From NCBI GenBank assembly GCA_023393575.1, contig JAEWKX010000194.1, positions 1 to 5,630 of the forward strand: a DNA stretch of 5,630 nt. The letters are read 5' to 3'. The DNA is from Pseudomonadota bacterium. Its GTDB lineage: Bacteria > Pseudomonadota > Alphaproteobacteria > Rhizobiales > Rhizobiaceae. Every line of letters begins with the position of its first letter. Positions within the stretch are counted from its first letter, which is position 1. Shown one piece after another: positions 4,773-5,630 of this stretch. A model generated the notes under the pieces. It made no database searches and was not told the origin of the DNA. It saw only the letters and a program-made list of their open reading frames with translations. A program made the translations under genes and the position numbers.

Positions 4773-5630
4773 CTAACCTTTCTCCCGCAGGAAGTTGATC
4801 AGGCCCGAAAAGTCATCGCCGCCATGGCCGAGTGCGCTGAACCGCTCATAGAGGTCTGCCGCATGCGCGCCCATCTCGGTGCTTGCGCCTGCCGCCCCGG
4901 CAGCTTCCTGCGATAGCCTCAGGTCCTTGAGCATCAACGCGGCCGCGAAGCCTGGCTTGTAGCCGTTATTGGCAGGCGAGGTCGGCACCGGCCCCGGAAC
5001 CGGGCAGTAGGTGTTGATCGACCAGCATTGGCCGGAAGAGGTGGAGGCGACGTCGAACAGGGCCTGATGCGAAAGCCCGAGCTTCTCTCCAAGGACAAAG
5101 GCCTCGCAGACGCCCGCCATGGTGATGCCGAGGATCATGTTGTTGCAGATCTTGGCGGCCTGCCCTGCTCCGGCATCGCCGCAATGGACGATCTTCTTGC
5201 CCATCTTCTGCAGCACCGGCTCGCCGCGGGCAAAAGCCTCGGTAGCACCGCCGACCATGAAGGTCAGCGTGCCGGCGGTTGCGCCGCCGGTGCCGCCGGA
5301 AACCGGCGCGTCGAGCGAGAGGCAGCTCGCCTCCTTCGCCATTTCATGTGCCTGGCGGGCACTCTCCACGTCGATCGTCGAGCAATCGATCAGAAGCGTG
5401 CCCGGCTGCACCGTAGCCGTCAGTTCCTTCCAGACTGAAATCACATGCTTGCCTGCTGGAAGCATCGTCACCACGGCGTCCGCATGCTTCGCCGCATCCA
5501 CTGCGCTGGCAACGACAGTGACCCCATTGGCTGTCGCTGCCTGGCACGACTCCTGGGAGAGGTCGAAACCTATCACCTCGTACCCGGCCTTCACCAGGTT
5601 GGCGGCCATCGGCCCGCCCATGTTGCCCAG
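4773..5630 (-). CDS. mmsB: 3-hydroxyisobutyrate dehydrogenase, N-terminus cut by window edge
   Basis: 285 residues are visible. The frame stays open through 5630 and begins inside the Rossmann motif (LGNMGGPMAANL), so about 8-10 N-terminal residues are missing from a protein that normally has about 295. The enzyme oxidises 3-hydroxyisobutyrate to methylmalonate semialdehyde with NAD in valine breakdown. Visible features, numbered from the edge, are the NAD-binding N-terminal domain, DAPVSGGTGGA from D107 (substrate loop), GAGQAAKICNN with the catalytic lysine at 160, and K235 in LMLKDLRLSQEA. The long SSGQCWSINTYCPVPGPVPTSPANNGYKPGF stretch is specific to true 3-hydroxyisobutyrate dehydrogenases and separates them from tartronate semialdehyde reductases (GarR/GlxR), which share the fold. 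The ATG at 5621 is internal, not the start. Other valine-pathway genes such as mmsA or acyl-CoA genes may lie to the right, upstream of this gene. Confidence 0.93.
   Translation of the reverse strand: MGNMGGPMAANLVKAGYEVIGFDLSQESCQAATANGVTVVASAVDAAKHADAVVTMLPAGKHVISVWKELTATVQPGTLLIDCSTIDVESARQAHEMAKEASCLSLDAPVSGGTGGATAGTLTFMVGGATEAFARGEPVLQKMGKKIVHCGDAGAGQAAKICNNMILGITMAGVCEAFVLGEKLGLSHQALFDVASTSSGQCWSINTYCPVPGPVPTSPANNGYKPGFAAALMLKDLRLSQEAAGAAGASTEMGAHAADLYERFSALGHGGDDFSGLINFLREKG

Noticed and set aside
1..5630. CRISPR array, insertion sequence, tRNA or phage-related structure
   Set aside because: No spaced direct repeats, transposase motifs, terminal inverted repeats or tRNA-like cloverleaf were seen. 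Coding genes occupy nearly all of the window.

Overview
The window looks like chromosomal or megaplasmid DNA from a GC-rich alphaproteobacterium, most likely of the Rhizobiales (Rhizobium, Sinorhizobium, Shinella or Mesorhizobium type). This is judged from gene content, protein flavour and strongly GC-biased third codon positions. GC content was not computed and no database was searched. Six protein genes fill almost the whole window. I see no RNA genes, mobile elements, CRISPR arrays or long repeats.

Layout: (1) 1-224, plus strand: the C-terminal end of a TetR/BetI-type regulator. It is followed 26 bases later by (2) 251-1450, a class I PLP-dependent aminotransferase resembling arginine:pyruvate transaminase AruH. 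These two probably form one transcription unit. (3) 1457-2746, minus strand: a full-length DUF763 protein of unknown function with a helix-hairpin-helix motif. It is convergent with the aminotransferase, with only 6 bases between the stop codons. (4) 2806-3987, minus strand: a second, clearly different class I/II aminotransferase, 59 bases upstream of the DUF763 gene and in the same direction. (5) 4097-4759, plus strand: a short cytoplasmic sulfite-oxidase-fold molybdopterin oxidoreductase, divergent from the second aminotransferase across a 109-base control region. (6) 4773-5630, minus strand: 3-hydroxyisobutyrate dehydrogenase (mmsB), convergent with the oxidoreductase and running off the right edge, with about 8-10 N-terminal residues missing.

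Functionally, the window is mostly amino-acid and keto-acid metabolism: two transaminases and a valine-catabolism dehydrogenase, with a local TetR-type regulator controlling at least the first. The DUF763 protein and the sulfite-oxidase-like enzyme are the least understood members. The sequence does not show that all six genes form one pathway, because the alternating directions imply at least four transcription units. No obviously new multi-gene system was found. The points most worth following are the DUF763 gene and its setting, the substrate of the two aminotransferases, and the start sites in the divergent region 3988-4096.
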